Shown: positions 1 to 8,827, numbered from the stretch's first letter. The stretch: 47,133 bases of DNA from Planktothrix paucivesiculata PCC 9631 (GCF_900009265.2 NZ_LR735028.1:16084-63216), one strand, 5' to 3'. Program-made: numbers and translations. The notes: generated by a model from the letters alone, not told the origin.

Positions 1-919
1 CTTTGACCCAATGTACTTGATTTTCAATTAACCAATGTGCTTTAATTTTTTCTGCAAATGTTTTCGCACTTAATTTCTGACTACTAATATAATATAAAGT
101 CTCATTATATTCTTGATCACCCCGAAAACCCGTTCTTTCTACCTGAATAAAACTTTGAAGATGAGGATAATTTTTATGGTTGACATTTTGGCTATCAAAT
201 ACTGATACTTTTCTGCTAATATTTCGCCCATGACTGACATCTTTTTCTTCATATACCGTTAAAGGTTTTTCGATTTCTGCTAAAATCTTGATCCGATTGT
301 GCAATTTAATTTGATTCCCTTTTACCGTAATTAAATAATTATTTTTGCTCTCAATTATTGCCTGAGTTGTTTCCTTACTACAATGGAGAGCATCGAGGGT
401 AAATACTTTATTTAATAACCCGCATTTTTCTATCATAGACAGAACTTTAGCGTTTTCAGAACTTTGTTTACTTTCAAAACTTTCCGATTTAATTACTAAC
501 TTTGTTTCTTGACTAAACCAAGATACCATAATTAACATATTTTGTTTCTGATTTTCATAGTTAGTCAGGGTGTTTTTTAAAGATTTTCCATCGATCGCAA
601 TCCAATCAACGCCTTCTTGTTGCCAATAATATTCCTGGACTATTGACTGAAAAACCAACTGAATTTCTATTGAATTTATTCCGAGCATTACTCGTCTTAT
701 GGTACTATAAGACGGCAATTTTTTAGTGTTAGTTTCTAATAATTTAATTAGCTTATTTTCTTCATTTTTTCTAAAATTATCTATTTGCTTATAAGTAACA
801 TTGCCAGTTAGCAGTGCTAAAACAATGATAGTCAACACTACCCATAATTCATGTCTTTTACCACGATTTTTCCGAAAATCCTTGACTAACTTCAGTTGTT
901 CGATTATACTGTTTAACAT
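1..919 (-). CDS. ISAs1-family transposase, partial (3' end beyond window)
   Basis: A reading frame starts at the ATG at 919 and runs without a stop to the left edge (306 codons visible). It resembles the ISAs1 (H-repeat) DDE transposases. An N-terminal helical segment with the KNRGKRHELW motif (residues 20-29) is followed by the first catalytic Asp in IAIDGKS (about residue 108), then TLDALHC, LITVKGNQ and, near the edge, the HWLIENQ segment typical of the catalytic core. It mobilises the host element by cutting and joining its ends. No frameshift is visible in the part present, so the gene may be intact, but its 3' end is outside the window. The ISAs1 family assignment is confident; the exact element cannot be named. 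Confidence 0.88.
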   Translation of the reverse strand, partial: MLNSIIEQLKLVKDFRKNRGKRHELWVVLTIIVLALLTGNVTYKQIDNFRKNEENKLIKLLETNTKKLPSYSTIRRVMLGINSIEIQLVFQSIVQEYYWQQEGVDWIAIDGKSLKNTLTNYENQKQNMLIMVSWFSQETKLVIKSESFESKQSSENAKVLSMIEKCGLLNKVFTLDALHCSKETTQAIIESKNNYLITVKGNQIKLHNRIKILAEIEKPLTVYEEKDVSHGRNISRKVSVFDSQNVNHKNYPHLQSFIQVERTGFRGDQEYNETLYYISSQKLSAKTFAEKIKAHWLIENQVHWVK

Positions 920-933
920 AGTTTTTTAAAATC

Positions 934-984
934 AAATAAAAGTGATCTTTCTTTGATTTTACCAAAAAAAGATCACTTTTATTT
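934..984. repeat. 17-bp perfect inverted repeat upstream of the transposase
   Basis: Arms at 934-950 and 968-984 are perfect reverse complements over 17 bp (AAATAAAAGTGATCTTT and its complement), separated by a 17-base spacer. The structure sits between the transposase start codon and the presumed IS end. In RNA it would form a strong hairpin in the leader. It could block read-through transcription from flanking DNA into the transposase, a known protective strategy of insertion sequences, or it could be a transposase-binding site. The repeat is seen directly; the role is inference. Confidence 0.75.
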
Positions 985-1016
985 TCTTTTTTACCCCCGA
1001 CAATGAAAACACCCTG

Positions 1017-1089
1017 CTATCAATAGTAGGGGTAATTCATGAATTACCCCTACATCTAGGGTTATATCCCCAAATTTGCGTAAGTCCTG
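1017..1089. repeat. Remnant of an AGGACTTACGCA-type miniature element
   Basis: A perfect 28-bp palindrome (1026-1053, starting GTAGGGGTAATTC) is followed at 1077-1089 by TGCGTAAGTCCTG, the right terminal repeat of the miniature elements seen complete at 36349-36652 and 39170-39359. The matching left terminal repeat is absent; the IS end at about 1016 lies where it would be expected. Confidence 0.65.
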
Positions 1090-1244
1090 TTAAATATTCC
1101 GATCGCTCAATGATATAATAAGCCGATATTCCCTGTAAATAAACAAACTGCTCCGTTAATAATCCCATATAGAAACCGGGTTTTTAATAATTTTAACCGC
1201 CAAAATCACTTAATTAATAAGTCAATTCCAATGGAGGAAAAGTG

Positions 1245-1832
1245 ATGGAATTTGCCACAATTAATTTATCGACTCCTCTACAATTAACGATTGATTTAAC
1301 AGAGGAGCAGTTTTTTCAGTTATGTCAAAACAATCGAGATTTAAAATTTGAACGGACTGCATCAGGAGTTTTAACAATTATGTCACCAACGGGAGGAAAT
1401 ACAGGCAGACGTAGTATTAAAATAGCGACTCAACTCGAAATTTGGAGTAGTAAAACCAATCTCGGTGAGGCTTTTGATTCTTCGACCGGATTTAAACTTC
1501 CCAATGGTGCGGATCGTTCTCCTGATGCGTCTTGGATTAAACGCGATCGCTGGGATACTTTAACCCCCAAACAACGGGAAAAATTTGTACCTTTATGCCC
1601 TGATTTTGTGATCGAATTACGGTCAGCAAGTGATACGTTAAAACCGTTACAAAATAAAATGGTAGAATATCAAGAAAATGGAGCAAAATTGGGCTGGTTA
1701 ATTGATCCCCAAAATAAACGAGTTGAAATTTATCGCCCAGATCAAGAAGTAGAAATCCTGGAAAATCCCCCAACCTTATCAGGGGAAAATGTTCTCCCCG
1801 GATTTATATTAGACCTAACCTTAATTTGGTAA
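1245..1832 (+). CDS. Uma2-family endonuclease-like protein (DUF820)
   Basis: A 195-residue protein of the Uma2/DUF820 family, which is greatly expanded in cyanobacteria and has a PD-(D/E)XK nuclease-type fold. Family hallmarks are visible: the ELTEEQF-like N-terminus, MSPTGG near residue 47, the acidic PDAS at about 92-95, VIELRS at about 123-128, and a C-terminal segment with NGAKLGWLIDP and the IYRP motif. The ATG at 1245 is chosen over the GTG at 1242 because a GGAGG ribosome-binding site at 1233-1237 lies 7 bases upstream. The biological role of these proteins is unknown; nuclease activity is inferred from fold relatives. It stands alone between repeats, as these genes often do. Confidence 0.85.
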   Translation: MEFATINLSTPLQLTIDLTEEQFFQLCQNNRDLKFERTASGVLTIMSPTGGNTGRRSIKIATQLEIWSSKTNLGEAFDSSTGFKLPNGADRSPDASWIKRDRWDTLTPKQREKFVPLCPDFVIELRSASDTLKPLQNKMVEYQENGAKLGWLIDPQNKRVEIYRPDQEVEILENPPTLSGENVLPGFILDLTLIW

Positions 1833-1842
1833 AACGTAGTAA

Positions 1843-1857
1843 GCCCTTTAGGGCTTC
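1843..1857. repeat. Short palindromic repeat (AGCCCTTTAGGGCTT)
   Basis: A small palindrome directly after the Uma2 gene, repeated at 29976-29990 and, in the variant AGCCCTTCAGGGCTT, at 30181-30195. It is a dispersed intergenic repeat able to form a short hairpin. Here it may serve as a weak transcription stop for the upstream gene. Confidence 0.55.
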
Positions 1858-1975
1858 AATTCCCTATTTTAATCCTGAACAAATGAAACCCGCCCAATAA
1901 AAAAGAAGATTATGCAGCGTTTTCGCCGAAATAATTAATGAAAATCAATTTAAGTTTTCTCACCCGGGTTCTTGA

Positions 1976-1981
1976 TATAAT
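1976..1981 (+). promoter_or_regulatory. Candidate -10 element for argJ
   Basis: A perfect TATAAT lies about 37 bases upstream of the argJ start codon. No convincing -35 box lies 16-18 bases upstream, so this would be a -10-dependent promoter, which is common in cyanobacteria. Assignment rests on motif and position only. Confidence 0.45.
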
Positions 1982-2017
1982 CCCTTGTCAGTCATAGTGC
2001 AAACACAAGGGGAAATC

Positions 2018-3259
2018 ATGACAGATTGGACAGTGATTGAGGGTGGGGTGACTGCTCCTAGAGGGTATCGGGCATCGGGAATTACGGCGGGATTGAAAGC
2101 ATCAGGATTACCGGATTTAGCCTTAATTGTCTCTGATGTAGATGCGATCGCAGCAGGAGTATTTACCACCAGCCAAGTTAGAGCCGCCTGTGTGGATTAT
2201 TGCCGTCAACAACTGCAAGCCAAACCCAGTGCCAAAGCCATTTTATGTAATTCAGGACAAGCTAATGCCGCCACGGGATCAGCCGGTTGGACAGATGCGG
2301 TAGACTCTGCCCAAGCCTTAGCCGGAGTCTTAAATATTGCACCGGAATCGATTTTACTGGCTTCTACCGGAGTCATTGGTCAACGGATTAAAATGGATAT
2401 CCTCAAGGCAGGAATTCCCAAGTTAGTCGAGGAATTGTCAGAAAATGGTAACGCGGCGGTAGCCAAAGCGATCATGACCACGGATTTAGTCCCGAAAACC
2501 ATTGCCTTAGAAACCCTGTTTGGCGATCGCCCTGTGAGAGTGGGGGGAATTTGTAAAGGTTCGGGGATGATTCACCCCAATATGGCAACTATGTTAGCTT
2601 TTGTCACCTGCGATGCGGTGGTTTCCCCTCCCCTGTGGCAAGAAATGTTAAGCCGTGCCGCTAACCGGAGTTTTAATCAAGTTACCGTTGATGGCGATAC
2701 CAGCACCAATGATTGTTTAATCGCCTTGGCTAATGGGGCGTCTCGGACTCCCGCAATTACGGGTATGGGGCCAGAAGCCGAAAAATTAGAAGGGATGTTA
2801 ACGGCCGTTTGTGAATATTTGGCCAAAGCGATCGCCCGAGACGGAGAAGGAGCGACCTGTTTAATTGAGGTTCAGGTTTCCGGGGCGGAAGATGAAGCCT
2901 CAGCCTGTAAAGTGGCTAAAACCATTGTCGGTTCTTCTTTGGTGAAGTCCGCCATTTTTGGCAATGATCCCAACTGGGGAAGGATTGCGGCGGCCGCAGG
3001 CCGGGCGGGAGTCCATTTTGACCAGAATGATTTAGAAATCAAATTAGGGGATTTTGTTTTAATGCAGCAGGGTCAACCCCTAGCTTTTGATCGGAATCTG
3101 GCTAACGAGTATTTAAAACAAGCCAAAACAGGAGAATATCTCAAAGAAGATACGGTATTAATTTCAGTTAAAATCGGCAACGGCTCCGGCGTGGGCAAAG
3201 CCTGGGGATGCGATTTAAGTTATGACTATGTAAAAATTAACGCGGAATACACCACTTAA
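2018..3259 (+). CDS. argJ: Bifunctional glutamate N-acetyltransferase / ornithine acetyltransferase
   Basis: ArgJ makes N-acetylglutamate and recycles the acetyl group from N-acetylornithine in arginine synthesis. The 413-residue protein has the family length and the autoprocessing motif KGSGMIHPNMATML: the precursor splits between Ala190 and Thr191, and Thr191 becomes the catalytic nucleophile of the beta subunit. GNDPNWGRI near the C-terminus is another ArgJ signature. The ATG at 2018 is chosen because AAGGGG lies just upstream at 2008-2013 and because MTDWTVIEGGVTAP matches the usual N-terminus; an in-frame GTG farther upstream (1985) would add 11 unlikely residues. Several HIP1 octamers lie inside the gene. 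It is monocistronic and followed by repeats. Confidence 0.96.
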   Translation: MTDWTVIEGGVTAPRGYRASGITAGLKASGLPDLALIVSDVDAIAAGVFTTSQVRAACVDYCRQQLQAKPSAKAILCNSGQANAATGSAGWTDAVDSAQALAGVLNIAPESILLASTGVIGQRIKMDILKAGIPKLVEELSENGNAAVAKAIMTTDLVPKTIALETLFGDRPVRVGGICKGSGMIHPNMATMLAFVTCDAVVSPPLWQEMLSRAANRSFNQVTVDGDTSTNDCLIALANGASRTPAITGMGPEAEKLEGMLTAVCEYLAKAIARDGEGATCLIEVQVSGAEDEASACKVAKTIVGSSLVKSAIFGNDPNWGRIAAAAGRAGVHFDQNDLEIKLGDFVLMQQGQPLAFDRNLANEYLKQAKTGEYLKEDTVLISVKIGNGSGVGKAWGCDLSYDYVKINAEYTT

Positions 3260-3271
3260 TCAGTGATCAGT

Positions 3272-3322
3272 GTAGAGACGTGCCTGAGCGCAGCGATGCC
3301 GTAGGCTATTGGCGCGTCTCTG
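3272..3322. repeat. GTAGAGACG...CGTCTCTGC inverted repeat
   Basis: A dispersed repeat whose ends (GTAGAGACGTGCC and GGCGCGTCTCTGC) are near-complementary. Relatives occur at 31570-31597, a compact 28-bp palindromic form, and at 34388-34411, a degenerate form. The copy here has an extra internal segment of about 25 bases. Confidence 0.6.
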
Positions 3323-3327
3323 CCATG

Positions 3328-3352
3328 ACTGATTACTGATTACTGATTACTG
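3328..3352. repeat. Heptamer tandem repeat (ACTGATT x3)
   Basis: Three tandem copies of ACTGATT plus a partial unit, a cyanobacterial short tandemly repeated (STRR-type) array. It overlaps the 3' end of the minus-strand tyrosine-kinase gene: the last sense codons (T-V-I-S-N-Q) and the stop codon at 3333-3335 are read out of the repeat. Confidence 0.8.
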
Positions 3353-5621
3353 TTTCCTGTTCATATTGTGGTTCTAAGTTAACTAAAGAGGGTGTTAGGT
3401 AAAAGGGATAAGTGATAGAAGAATTAAGCTGAATATGATTAACAATTAAGCCAATACAAGGCATTCGATAAGTATTAAGTTGATCTAAAGTTTCCTGAAA
3501 AACTGTTTTATGAGTCTTATGAACAGTGGCGACTAAAATTAAACCATCCAAATGTTCCGCCAAAAATATACCATCGGTATATTCATGTAATTCTGGAGTG
3601 TCATAAATCACTAAATCATAACTATCTTGAAGGGTTTCGATCACTTTTTGCATTTGTTCTGAACCCAATAATTTAAAGGTATTAGCGTAGGGAACTCCGG
3701 CTGTTAAAACAAATAGAGTTTCTGCCAAAGGTGTTCGCTGAATCACAGAACTTGGTGTATTTTTTCCCATTAATAAATCACTAAGTCCCTTTTGATTAGA
3801 TACTCCTAAAACCGTATGTAGTTGGGGATAACGTAAATTAGCATCTACTAACAAAACACGCTGCCCCATATTCGCAATTGTTTGAGCCAAATGCAAAGCA
3901 ATAGTTGATTTTCCATCCTTAGATTCGGCTGAACAAATGGCAATCGAACGAATTAAAGAATCAGCATATAAAAATCTAACATTAGCATAAACTTGATCAA
4001 AAGCACCCAAAAACTGAGCCATTTTTTCTAACATTCGGCGGTTTGATTTTGCCAATTTTGGACTTCTGAGATCAACAGAAACAGCAAAATTATTATGGCG
4101 AGGAATCTCCCCTAAAAGGGGAAATTGAATAATATCTTCCAAGTCCTCACGGGTATAAAAAATATTGCGGAATCGTTCTAATAAAAGTGATAATAAAACA
4201 CCCAAAGCCAGACCTGCACCCCCCACCATAATTAGCTTTTTCATCGGCCCCTCAGCTTCAGAAGAAACCGGTTTTCCTTTGGCATCCAAGAGAATACTAG
4301 GTTGAGAAATAACCTCCCAAGGAACGTTATTTTGAGCCGCTTCAATGCGTAATTTTTCTCGCTCGTCTAAAAATAAATTCAATCGTTTATTAGTTAAATC
4401 AAGTTGTTGTTGAATTTCAGTATATTGACGAACGACACCGGGAAATATTTGGGCTTGTTGATTTAAAGTATTCAATGTCTTATTTAACCCTTGTAGCCTA
4501 ACCTCTAAGGATTTCATTAGACTATTCGTATTCACCAGTTGTACAATCAAACTTTGACGAATTGAGGTTTGAAAAGCCATTACCGAAGAATTATTTTCTA
4601 ATTGTGAGGCTTTTTCTCCGAGAACTTTTTTATTTTCTGCTTCTAATAATTGGGATAAATTAGCCTGTTGTTCTTTTAATTGTTGAAGTTCTGGACTATT
4701 AGAATTAAAGGTGGCTGATTGAATCGCAATTTGAGTTTCGACCGCCATCAAACTATCTAATATTTGTTTGCGGAATGGACTTTCACTTAAGGCGGAAGCG
4801 GCAACTGCTTCCTCGGGATTCAGTGATAATTGTTCTTGAAGGTGTTGATATAAAACTTTCTGTTCTTCCAGTTGCCTTTCGGTTTCTTGACTCTGATTTT
4901 GTAAAGTCCGAATTTGTTCATATAAAGCCTGACCGCCTTGGGTTGGCTCTAATAATTCATACTCCTGTTGAATCTTTTCTAATCTACCTCTATATTCATC
5001 AACTCGTGTTTGCAATAAAGGCAGTTGTTCATCAATGAATTTAACCCCTTGACTAATCCGAGATTTCCGCTCATCCAAACTGTATTTTAAGTATTTTGCT
5101 TTAGCTTTCTCTAAAACAAATAGGATTTCTTTTTGGTCTTCTCCCTTATAGTTAACTTCTAAAATTTTAGTTCTATCCAGGGGGCTTTTACCATTGGATA
5201 CCCGTGCTAATTTTAATTTATCTGCCAAAGTTTCCGCCGTTATTTTAGGATAACGAGTTTGAACTTGTTTAGCAATATTATTTAAAACTTCGGGACTGGT
5301 TAAAATTAGAATTTGAGTCGGATAATCTAACGTAAAAAATTTGTCACTGACTTCTCCATCAGAACGAGTAAAGGTTAAAGGGTCTGATAGTTTTTGTTCA
5401 CTGGTAATCGGTTCAACTAGCAGTTGAAAGTTACCTTTATAAACCGAGGGTAACTCTGCTTTAATAAAAGGTAATCCAGCAATAGTGGTAATCCCTGTCA
5501 CCCCAATAATCAGAAATATCTTGCGTTTTAAGGTTCGCAGTAAGGGACGAATACCGGGACGGCTAGTTTTGGGTTCCGCTAGGGGTTGTTGATCTTCAAG
5601 AACTGCTATTTCTTGCTGCAT
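3333..5621 (-). CDS. Wzc-like polysaccharide copolymerase / bacterial tyrosine autokinase
   Basis: This 762-residue inner-membrane protein combines a Wzz chain-length domain with a BY-kinase domain. Such proteins control polymerisation and export of exopolysaccharide and are regulated by autophosphorylation. TM1 is at about 34-52 and TM2 at about 462-482; the periplasmic part between them is rich in coiled coil (about 200-265, 295-335, 370-430). The cytoplasmic kinase domain has Walker A SAESKDGKST (564-573), Walker A' VLLVDAN (589-595) and a Walker B-like LVIYDTPE. Only a few tyrosines lie near the C-terminus, not a dense Tyr cluster. The last seven codons, including the stop, derive from a heptamer repeat. 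It lies downstream of the Wza-like gene with a 208-base gap and probably works with it. Confidence 0.9.
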   Translation of the reverse strand: MQQEIAVLEDQQPLAEPKTSRPGIRPLLRTLKRKIFLIIGVTGITTIAGLPFIKAELPSVYKGNFQLLVEPITSEQKLSDPLTFTRSDGEVSDKFFTLDYPTQILILTSPEVLNNIAKQVQTRYPKITAETLADKLKLARVSNGKSPLDRTKILEVNYKGEDQKEILFVLEKAKAKYLKYSLDERKSRISQGVKFIDEQLPLLQTRVDEYRGRLEKIQQEYELLEPTQGGQALYEQIRTLQNQSQETERQLEEQKVLYQHLQEQLSLNPEEAVAASALSESPFRKQILDSLMAVETQIAIQSATFNSNSPELQQLKEQQANLSQLLEAENKKVLGEKASQLENNSSVMAFQTSIRQSLIVQLVNTNSLMKSLEVRLQGLNKTLNTLNQQAQIFPGVVRQYTEIQQQLDLTNKRLNLFLDEREKLRIEAAQNNVPWEVISQPSILLDAKGKPVSSEAEGPMKKLIMVGGAGLALGVLLSLLLERFRNIFYTREDLEDIIQFPLLGEIPRHNNFAVSVDLRSPKLAKSNRRMLEKMAQFLGAFDQVYANVRFLYADSLIRSIAICSAESKDGKSTIALHLAQTIANMGQRVLLVDANLRYPQLHTVLGVSNQKGLSDLLMGKNTPSSVIQRTPLAETLFVLTAGVPYANTFKLLGSEQMQKVIETLQDSYDLVIYDTPELHEYTDGIFLAEHLDGLILVATVHKTHKTVFQETLDQLNTYRMPCIGLIVNHIQLNSSITYPFYLTPSLVNLEPQYEQETVISNQ

Positions 5622-5829
5622 AGTGATGTAATACCCTTGTTATATAAAGTTACTTAGTGGGTGTGCTCAACCCTGACTGGAGTTTCTTCTCCACCTTTAA
5701 AATGATTTGAAATAACTTAGACAATCTAATCAAGAATAATCAATGGATAAAACTTTTGGAAATTATACTTCAATTGGTGAGAATTTCAAGAACGCCTTAA
5801 GTAATAACTACGGGTTTTTACTTAGAACT

Positions 5830-7278
5830 TTACTTACTCGGTATGAAAACCTCAAATAACCGATAAAAGGTAAAGAAGTTCTGAATTGGCTGTAACAATG
5901 AAGCACCACCATCACCCATTCTAGTTACGAAAGACCGACGGACAATAATCACATCATTATTGTGTAATACGGGATTATTCTCCTGGGCATTTCCTAATTC
6001 AAAATCGACATCAATGGTTCTTCGAGTCACCGAACCATTGGGGTTCAGGCGAATTAATTCGACAGACCTCTTATTAGCTCGGGTGTTCTCAAACCCCCCC
6101 GCCGATAATAAAGCTTGATTTAAAGGACGATTAGGGGGAATTTGAATCAAACCGGGACTTTTAACTTCCCCAACTACATTCACCGTGATTGTTGATGGAG
6201 AAAAGCTGGCGGAAGCAATTTTCTGTAAGTCAGTGGCAGCGATATCCTCAGCCGTGGGGACAATGATCGTATCTCCCTCCTGTAAAAAGACATCTTGGTT
6301 GATATCTCCCGACTGCAACAATTCCCAAAGATTGATGGTTGTGGTTTGTACCCCAGTTCTGGTGATCCTCTGGACTTCAATATTACGAATATCGGCCACA
6401 TTGGTAATCCCTCCAGCCGTTTGTAATGCCCGGGTAATAGTGGGTAAATTTGTTGTGACTGCTACGGCTGTGTTTCCACCGTTAGTATCAGTTGCACCTC
6501 CTTCTTGACTCAGAGAATATGCCCCCGGACGAAATACAGCCCCGACAATCACTACCTGAATCGATTGACTCGGCGGCGCAGCCAAACTAGAAGAAGCGAT
6601 TTGGCGCATTTGTTCGGAGTTAAAACCCGTCATTGTCGGAACAAAAATACTATCCCCGTCCCGGAGAATCGGATCTTGCATTAGGTTTCCCTGATCTAAT
6701 AACTCCGCCAAATTTAAAGTCACAATCGGTTGTTGCGTGGTCGCCCGTCGCAGTTGCACTAAACTTAAATCCGCCGCTTGAGTCAGACCGCCAGCTATTT
6801 TAATCGCTTGGGTCAGTCGGGCAAATTGTTGATCTCCGGCTAAATTATAGGAACCCGGACGATAGACTTCACCGGCGATCGCAATCTGTACAGGACGAGG
6901 TGCGGTTAAATTAACCGTAACGATCGGTTGTCGGAGGATAGAAGAATAGAGTCGAGTAATCAATTTTTGAGTTTCCACCAGGGTTAAACCCACAACGGGT
7001 ATGGGCCCAATCCCTTGCAGACTAATGGTTCCATCGGCGAGAACCGATTGTTCACCCCCATATCGTTCTACCCCAAAAACATCCACCCGAATCCGATCGC
7101 CCACTCCTAAAAGATAGGGAAAATCTCTAACTGGATTTTCTGCAATGGGTTGCTGTTTAGGCGGCACAGGATTAATTAAACGGGGAGTTTGGGCTTGTAG
7201 GGGCAACACAGAGATCAGGGGAACTCCTAAAACCAAAATTAGGGAAGTTAGAGGCGGGCAAACACAGCGAACAAACAT
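5830..7278 (-). CDS. Wza-like polysaccharide export protein (SLBB domains)
   Basis: A 482-residue secreted protein of the polysaccharide biosynthesis/export family. A signal peptide covers about residues 1-29 (hydrophobic LTSLILVLGVPLISVLPL, then an Ala-Gln-Ala type cleavage region). It is followed by the poly_export domain (LGVGDRIRVDVFGVE, about 57-71) and by three SLBB-type modules, each beginning with a strand such as IAIAGEVYRPGSYNL, VVIVGAVFRPGAYSL or VNVVGEVKSPGLIQI. There is no lipobox Cys, unlike E. coli Wza. Proteins of this type form the periplasmic/outer-membrane channel for exported chains. Gene order, divergent from two glycosyltransferases and ahead of the kinase gene, supports an exopolysaccharide role. 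Confidence 0.9.
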   Translation of the reverse strand: MFVRCVCPPLTSLILVLGVPLISVLPLQAQTPRLINPVPPKQQPIAENPVRDFPYLLGVGDRIRVDVFGVERYGGEQSVLADGTISLQGIGPIPVVGLTLVETQKLITRLYSSILRQPIVTVNLTAPRPVQIAIAGEVYRPGSYNLAGDQQFARLTQAIKIAGGLTQAADLSLVQLRRATTQQPIVTLNLAELLDQGNLMQDPILRDGDSIFVPTMTGFNSEQMRQIASSSLAAPPSQSIQVVIVGAVFRPGAYSLSQEGGATDTNGGNTAVAVTTNLPTITRALQTAGGITNVADIRNIEVQRITRTGVQTTTINLWELLQSGDINQDVFLQEGDTIIVPTAEDIAATDLQKIASASFSPSTITVNVVGEVKSPGLIQIPPNRPLNQALLSAGGFENTRANKRSVELIRLNPNGSVTRRTIDVDFELGNAQENNPVLHNNDVIIVRRSFVTRMGDGGASLLQPIQNFFTFYRLFEVFIPSK

Positions 7279-7597
7279 ATAATTATTAAACGCTAATTCT
7301 AAACAGGAGAGGCTTAAACCTAATCATATTACTTCTAATTATTTTTCAGAGTTTTTGGCTCTGGTCTTGATCTGCTATGGTTAAGCCAGTATATGGGAAT
7401 TCTGGGAGCCTGGATTCTTGTATTCTAACTAACAATTCTCCATAATTTGAAGATCGAGAAAACAGAATAACTCTCCTTATTCAGAAAAATTGTAAACATT
7501 TAGTAAAGCTATTGTAAAAATGCACCATTTAGGCTTTAAGTTTCCCGGATGGAGAAGATACGATAGACTTTTAAGATCTTTAAAATAATTTTTGGCC
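7279..7597. other. Divergent intergenic region between export and glycosyltransferase genes
   Basis: About 320 bases without a gene separate the minus-strand wza-like gene from the plus-strand GT2 gene, so it must hold promoters for both directions. AT-rich stretches near 7490-7530 and 7575-7595 are candidate promoter elements, but no box pair is clear enough to name. No open frame of note is present. Confidence 0.5.
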
Positions 7598-8800
7598 ATG
7601 ATTATAGCAATAATACTTACCGCAGGACTAACGCTGATTTCCCTAGCCCTGGCTATCCCGGTTTCAGTGTTTTTTACCGAATGTCTGGCAGCATTAATTA
7701 AAAAGCCACCCCCAAATCAGAAATTTGTGGGGATTGATCCTAAGATTGCTGTTTTAATTCCAGCCCACAATGAAGCATCGGGAATCGCAGCCACCTTAAA
7801 TACTATTTTACCCCAAGTTAATTGTAGAAAAAGTATTGTAGTCATTGCCGATAACTGCACCGATGAAACGGCCGCTATTGCCCGTCAATTAGGAACAACG
7901 GTTTTAGAACGCCATGATTTAGTACATCGTGGTAAGGGCTACGCCTTGGATTATGGTTTAAAGTTTTTAGCTGAAAATCCCCCGGAAGTTGTTGTCATGA
8001 TTGATGCCGATTGTCACGTTGAACCGGGTACTATCTCTAAAATTGCTCACAAAGCGATGAGTAAACGGCGACCTGTGCAATCGACTTATTCAATGGAAAC
8101 CCCCCCTAATCCGACTCCTAAAGATTCCATTTCTGCCTTTGCCTTTTTAGTAAAAAACTCGGTTCGTCCTCAAGGAATCGCTCGATTAGGGTGTCCCTGT
8201 GTTCTCACCGGAACGGGCATGGCCTTTCCCTGGTCAATGATTAGTAAAGTTTCCCTAGCCAGTTCTAATATCGTGGAAGATATGCAGCTTGGGATTGATT
8301 TAGCTCTAATGGGAGCTTCCCCCATATTTTGTCAAGAGGCTAAAGTGATTGGGGTTTTACCCGCCCAAGAACAAGTGGCTAAAACCCAAAGAACTCGCTG
8401 GGAACACGGACACTTAAAAACTTTATGTACTCAAGTTCCCCGCCTGCTTGACGCCTCTATTCGTCTCAAGCGCCGAGATTTACTAATCCTGGCCCTAGAC
8501 CTCTGTGTTCCTCCCTTAGCCTTTTTAGTCATATTATGGGCGATCGCTTTAGTTCCCAGTGTCTTAATCGCTATCTTCAATCTCAGCCTTTTCCCCTTGC
8601 AATGTTTGCTCGTTCAAGGAATCATGTTATTAATGGCAATTCTGATCACCTGGGCTAATTTTGGCCGTTCTGTCATGTCTCTGAAAACCCTATTGAGTAT
8701 TCCCCTTTATATTCTCTGGAAATTGCCTATGTATTTGGGATTCTTTAAAAAACCTCAACAGGAATGGGTCAGAACCCAACGGGATATTCTGTTATCCTAA
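7598..8800 (+). CDS. Membrane glycosyltransferase, family 2
   Basis: A 400-residue inner-membrane GT2 enzyme. An N-terminal TM (about 2-26) leads into a GT-A domain with VLIPAHNEA (52-60), the DAD metal site (D136/D138), ED at 227-228 and the QRTRW signature (Q264, R267, W268) shared with processive beta-glycosyltransferases. Two or three hydrophobic segments close the protein (about 290-365). It probably transfers sugars to a growing exopolysaccharide or a lipid acceptor; the substrate is unknown. The ATG at 7598 is preferred over the TTG two codons earlier. The next gene starts 27 bases downstream in the same direction, so they form an operon. Confidence 0.88.
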   Translation: MIIAIILTAGLTLISLALAIPVSVFFTECLAALIKKPPPNQKFVGIDPKIAVLIPAHNEASGIAATLNTILPQVNCRKSIVVIADNCTDETAAIARQLGTTVLERHDLVHRGKGYALDYGLKFLAENPPEVVVMIDADCHVEPGTISKIAHKAMSKRRPVQSTYSMETPPNPTPKDSISAFAFLVKNSVRPQGIARLGCPCVLTGTGMAFPWSMISKVSLASSNIVEDMQLGIDLALMGASPIFCQEAKVIGVLPAQEQVAKTQRTRWEHGHLKTLCTQVPRLLDASIRLKRRDLLILALDLCVPPLAFLVILWAIALVPSVLIAIFNLSLFPLQCLLVQGIMLLMAILITWANFGRSVMSLKTLLSIPLYILWKLPMYLGFFKKPQQEWVRTQRDILLS

Positions 8801-8827
8801 CTCGCTTTAGACCCGCTATCCACAAGC

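Larger units (their letters stand above)
1..1016 (-). mobile_element. ISAs1-like insertion sequence, right part only
   Basis: The transposase gene is followed outward (to higher coordinates) by a hairpin and then by ACCCTG at 1011-1016. Read on the minus strand this gives CAGGGTGTTTTCATTGTC, which resembles ISAs1-family terminal repeats that begin with CA and carry a TGTTTTCA core. The boundary at about 1016 is inferred; the other end lies outside the window, so the terminal inverted repeat and target duplication cannot be checked. The element abuts a miniature-repeat remnant (1026-1089) that lacks its left half, which suggests the IS landed in or next to that repeat. Confidence 0.6.

Noticed and set aside
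3272-3352. Possible CRISPR-like repeat cluster near 3.3 kb
   Set aside because: Units are contiguous heptamers and a dispersed palindrome without unique spacers; no cas genes nearby.
5743-5859. Short plus-strand frame of 38 codons (MDKTFGNYTSIGEN...) between the kinase and export genes
   Set aside because: No ribosome-binding site, it overlaps the 3' end of the minus-strand export gene, and the composition shows no recognisable feature.
6185-6508. 107-codon plus-strand frame opposite the SLBB gene
   Set aside because: Antisense shadow of a gene with confident family motifs.
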